Source: an uncultured bacterium
Lineage (GTDB): Bacteria > Bacteroidota > Bacteroidia > Bacteroidales > Muribaculaceae
NCBI GenBank assembly: GCA_946184715.1
Contig: CAMHGU010000024.1
Location: 1-15,812, forward strand
Length of the DNA: 15,812 nt
Direction: 5' to 3'
Numbering within the stretch: the first letter of the stretch is position 1; each line of letters begins with the position of its first letter. A model generated the notes under the pieces. That model saw nothing but the letters and a program-made list of their open reading frames with translations. It was not told the DNA's origin and did no database searches. Both the position numbers and the translations under genes were made by a program. Shown one piece after another: positions 14,595-15,812 of this stretch.

Positions 14595-15383
14595 TCAGCT
14601 GTGGAGCAGCGCACTCCACTTAAACTGGAATATCTTGTTGAAGTAGCGCAGGTAGAGGTGGAAATAAGTGGTATGGATATGGTTCTCGCGGCAGGCGCGC
14701 ATCACCTCGCGGTTGAGCAGCAGGGTGTTGCGCAGGCTCGCCGTGGAGATGCCGCCGGCGCGCATCGTCAGCAGGTCGGCATTGATGTATCGGGCTTTGA
14801 GCTTATTGACCATCAGGAAGCGGAGCAGCAGCTCGAAGTCGCCCGAGATGCGATAGTCGGCCTTGAAGTAGCCGAATCGCTCGTAGTTGGCCCGATAGGT
14901 GAAGAAGGTGGGGTGGGCCGGCATAAAACCGTAGCGGAAGCGGCTCAGCCGAAACGCCCGCGAGGAGTAGTAGCGGGTGATGCGCTTCGGGTCGTTGGCG
15001 GCCACGAAGTGTACGTCGCCATACACGGCGTCGATGGTGCGGTCGTTCTGAAACTCAAAGGCGATGCGCGCTATCGACGTCGGGTCGTGGTAGTAATCGT
15101 CGGAGTTGATAAACCCTACGATGTCGCCGCTTGCGGCGCGAATCCCTTTGTTCATCGCGTCGTAAAGCCCGGCGTCGGGCTCGGAGATGACCTTCAGCCG
15201 CTCGCCGAAGCGGGGTCGGAACCGCTCGATGACGTCGAGGGTGCCGTCGGTCGATTCGCCGTCAACGATGATGCACTCGATGTCGGGGTAGGTCTGGTCG
15301 AGAATCGACTGGAGGGTGTCGGCGATGGTGCCGGCTCGGTTGAGCACGGCGGTCACGAGCGATACTTTCAACGCTACGGCCAT
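14595..15383 (-). CDS. Family 2 glycosyltransferase
   Basis: This 262-residue protein is a GT-A fold, inverting glycosyltransferase of family GT2, close to the WfgS-like group of O-antigen and capsule enzymes. Motifs: VSLVTAVLNRAGTIADTLQS (7-26), IIVDGESTDGT with Asp41 and Asp46, SEPDAGLYDAMNKG (67-80), the metal-binding FINSDD (Asp95, Asp96), AHPTFF (156-161) and SGDFELLLRF with the candidate base Asp182. It has no transmembrane segment, so it should act at the cytoplasmic face and transfer one sugar from a nucleotide donor to a lipid-linked glycan. The ATG at 15383 lies 3 bp after the stop of the aminotransferase gene, so the two are one operon. Donor and acceptor cannot be read from the sequence. 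Confidence 0.92.
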   Translation of the reverse strand: MAVALKVSLVTAVLNRAGTIADTLQSILDQTYPDIECIIVDGESTDGTLDVIERFRPRFGERLKVISEPDAGLYDAMNKGIRAASGDIVGFINSDDYYHDPTSIARIAFEFQNDRTIDAVYGDVHFVAANDPKRITRYYSSRAFRLSRFRYGFMPAHPTFFTYRANYERFGYFKADYRISGDFELLLRFLMVNKLKARYINADLLTMRAGGISTASLRNTLLLNREVMRACRENHIHTTYFHLYLRYFNKIFQFKWSALLHS

Positions 15384-15386
15384 CTC

Positions 15387-15812
15387 TTACCGGTTGGCAA
15401 TGTGGTACTTGATGCGTTCCACTATGTAGGCTACCTTGTCGTCGGTCACCCACGGGCCGGCCGGCAGACAGAGACCGCGGGCAAACATACGCTCCGACAC
15501 GCCGTTGACGTAGGCCGGGCAATCCTTGAACACGGGCTGCAGGTGCATCGGCTTCCAGAGGGGGCGGGTCTCGATATTGTCGGCGTCGAGCCGCTGTCGC
15601 ATCGTCTCATAGTCGATGCCGGTGATGGCGGGGTCGATGAGTATAGTGCATAGCCAGTAGTTGGCATCGAAGTCAGGCGTCGGGTTGCTCTTGAGCTGGA
15701 TGCCGTCGACCGTGGCAAACGCCTGCTCGTAGAGGTCGTGAACGTGGCGATGGTGGGCAAGATGCTCATCGATGATAGTCATCTGCCCGCGACCTATGCC
15801 GGCGCTGATATT
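15387..15812 (-). CDS. DegT/DnrJ/EryC1-type sugar aminotransferase, C-terminal part
   Basis: 141 C-terminal residues are visible; the gene begins beyond base 15812, and the in-frame ATG at 15782 is internal. The fragment opens NISAGIGRGQM, the conserved helix after the PLP-binding region of this family, and continues through NYWLCTILID, IETRPLWKPMHLQPVF and RGLCLPAGPWVTDDKVAYIV, the usual C-terminal domain. The PLP lysine is outside the window. These enzymes put an amino group on a nucleotide-linked keto sugar for capsule, O-antigen or glycoprotein glycans. Immediate linkage to a GT2 gene supports a surface-glycan locus extending to the right. Family call firm; exact sugar product unknown. 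Confidence 0.9.
   Translation of the reverse strand, partial: NISAGIGRGQMTIIDEHLAHHRHVHDLYEQAFATVDGIQLKSNPTPDFDANYWLCTILIDPAITGIDYETMRQRLDADNIETRPLWKPMHLQPVFKDCPAYVNGVSERMFARGLCLPAGPWVTDDKVAYIVERIKYHIANR

Noticed and set aside
14601..15653. 350-codon plus-strand frame across the glycosyltransferase and aminotransferase genes
   Set aside because: It spans two well-supported opposite-strand genes, lacks motifs and has antisense composition.

Overview
The window looks like chromosomal DNA of a GC-rich gut Bacteroidales, most likely Muribaculaceae or a Prevotella relative. This rests on a complete type IX secretion system (T9SS) core operon, promoters of the Bacteroidota form (TTTG, about 20 bp, TAnnTTTG), AT-rich leaders without clear Shine-Dalgarno sites, lipoproteins with Cys lipoboxes, and dockerin-terminated secreted proteins. 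The family assignment is an inference from gene content; no rRNA or other marker is present.

Left part (1-3611). On the minus strand are a secreted GH53 endo-galactanase and, 24 bp downstream, the N-terminus of a eukaryotic-like Ser/Thr kinase that runs off the window. Upstream of them lies a class-I glutamine-amidotransferase-like hydrolase (peptidase C26 type) predicted to be a lipoprotein. A DKNYY-repeat lipoprotein is transcribed divergently from it. A strong hairpin at 3582-3611 separates this block from the next.

Middle part (3641-10815). One tight minus-strand operon holds porT, porP, porK, porL, porM and porN in transcription order. These encode an outer-membrane barrel (PorT), a PorP/SprF barrel, the PorK/PorN periplasmic ring and the PorL/PorM inner-membrane motor. 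Several members carry low-complexity additions: a Gly-rich linker in PorL, a Ser/Asp-rich loop in PorP and a long charged tail in PorN.

Right part (10816-14571). Divergent from the T9SS operon are two monocistronic plus-strand genes for large secreted proteins. Each has its own good promoter and its own terminator. Both are built of SusE/SusF-like beta-sandwich modules and end in a type I dockerin (two EF-hand-like calcium loops). The two dockerin-coding stretches are about 89% identical at DNA level (hand count), although the rest of the proteins diverge. Their leaders also share short motifs. This pair is the most interesting part of the window, because dockerins normally dock on cohesins and no cohesin is visible here.

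Right edge (14595-15812). A minus-strand surface-glycan operon has the C-terminus of a DegT/DnrJ/EryC1-type sugar aminotransferase followed, after 3 bp, by a family 2 glycosyltransferase.

A possible link, which is inference only: the T9SS exports cargo and could attach it to surface glycan, and the glycan genes, the GH53 enzyme with a C-terminal tail resembling a sorting domain, and the dockerin proteins may all act at the cell surface.
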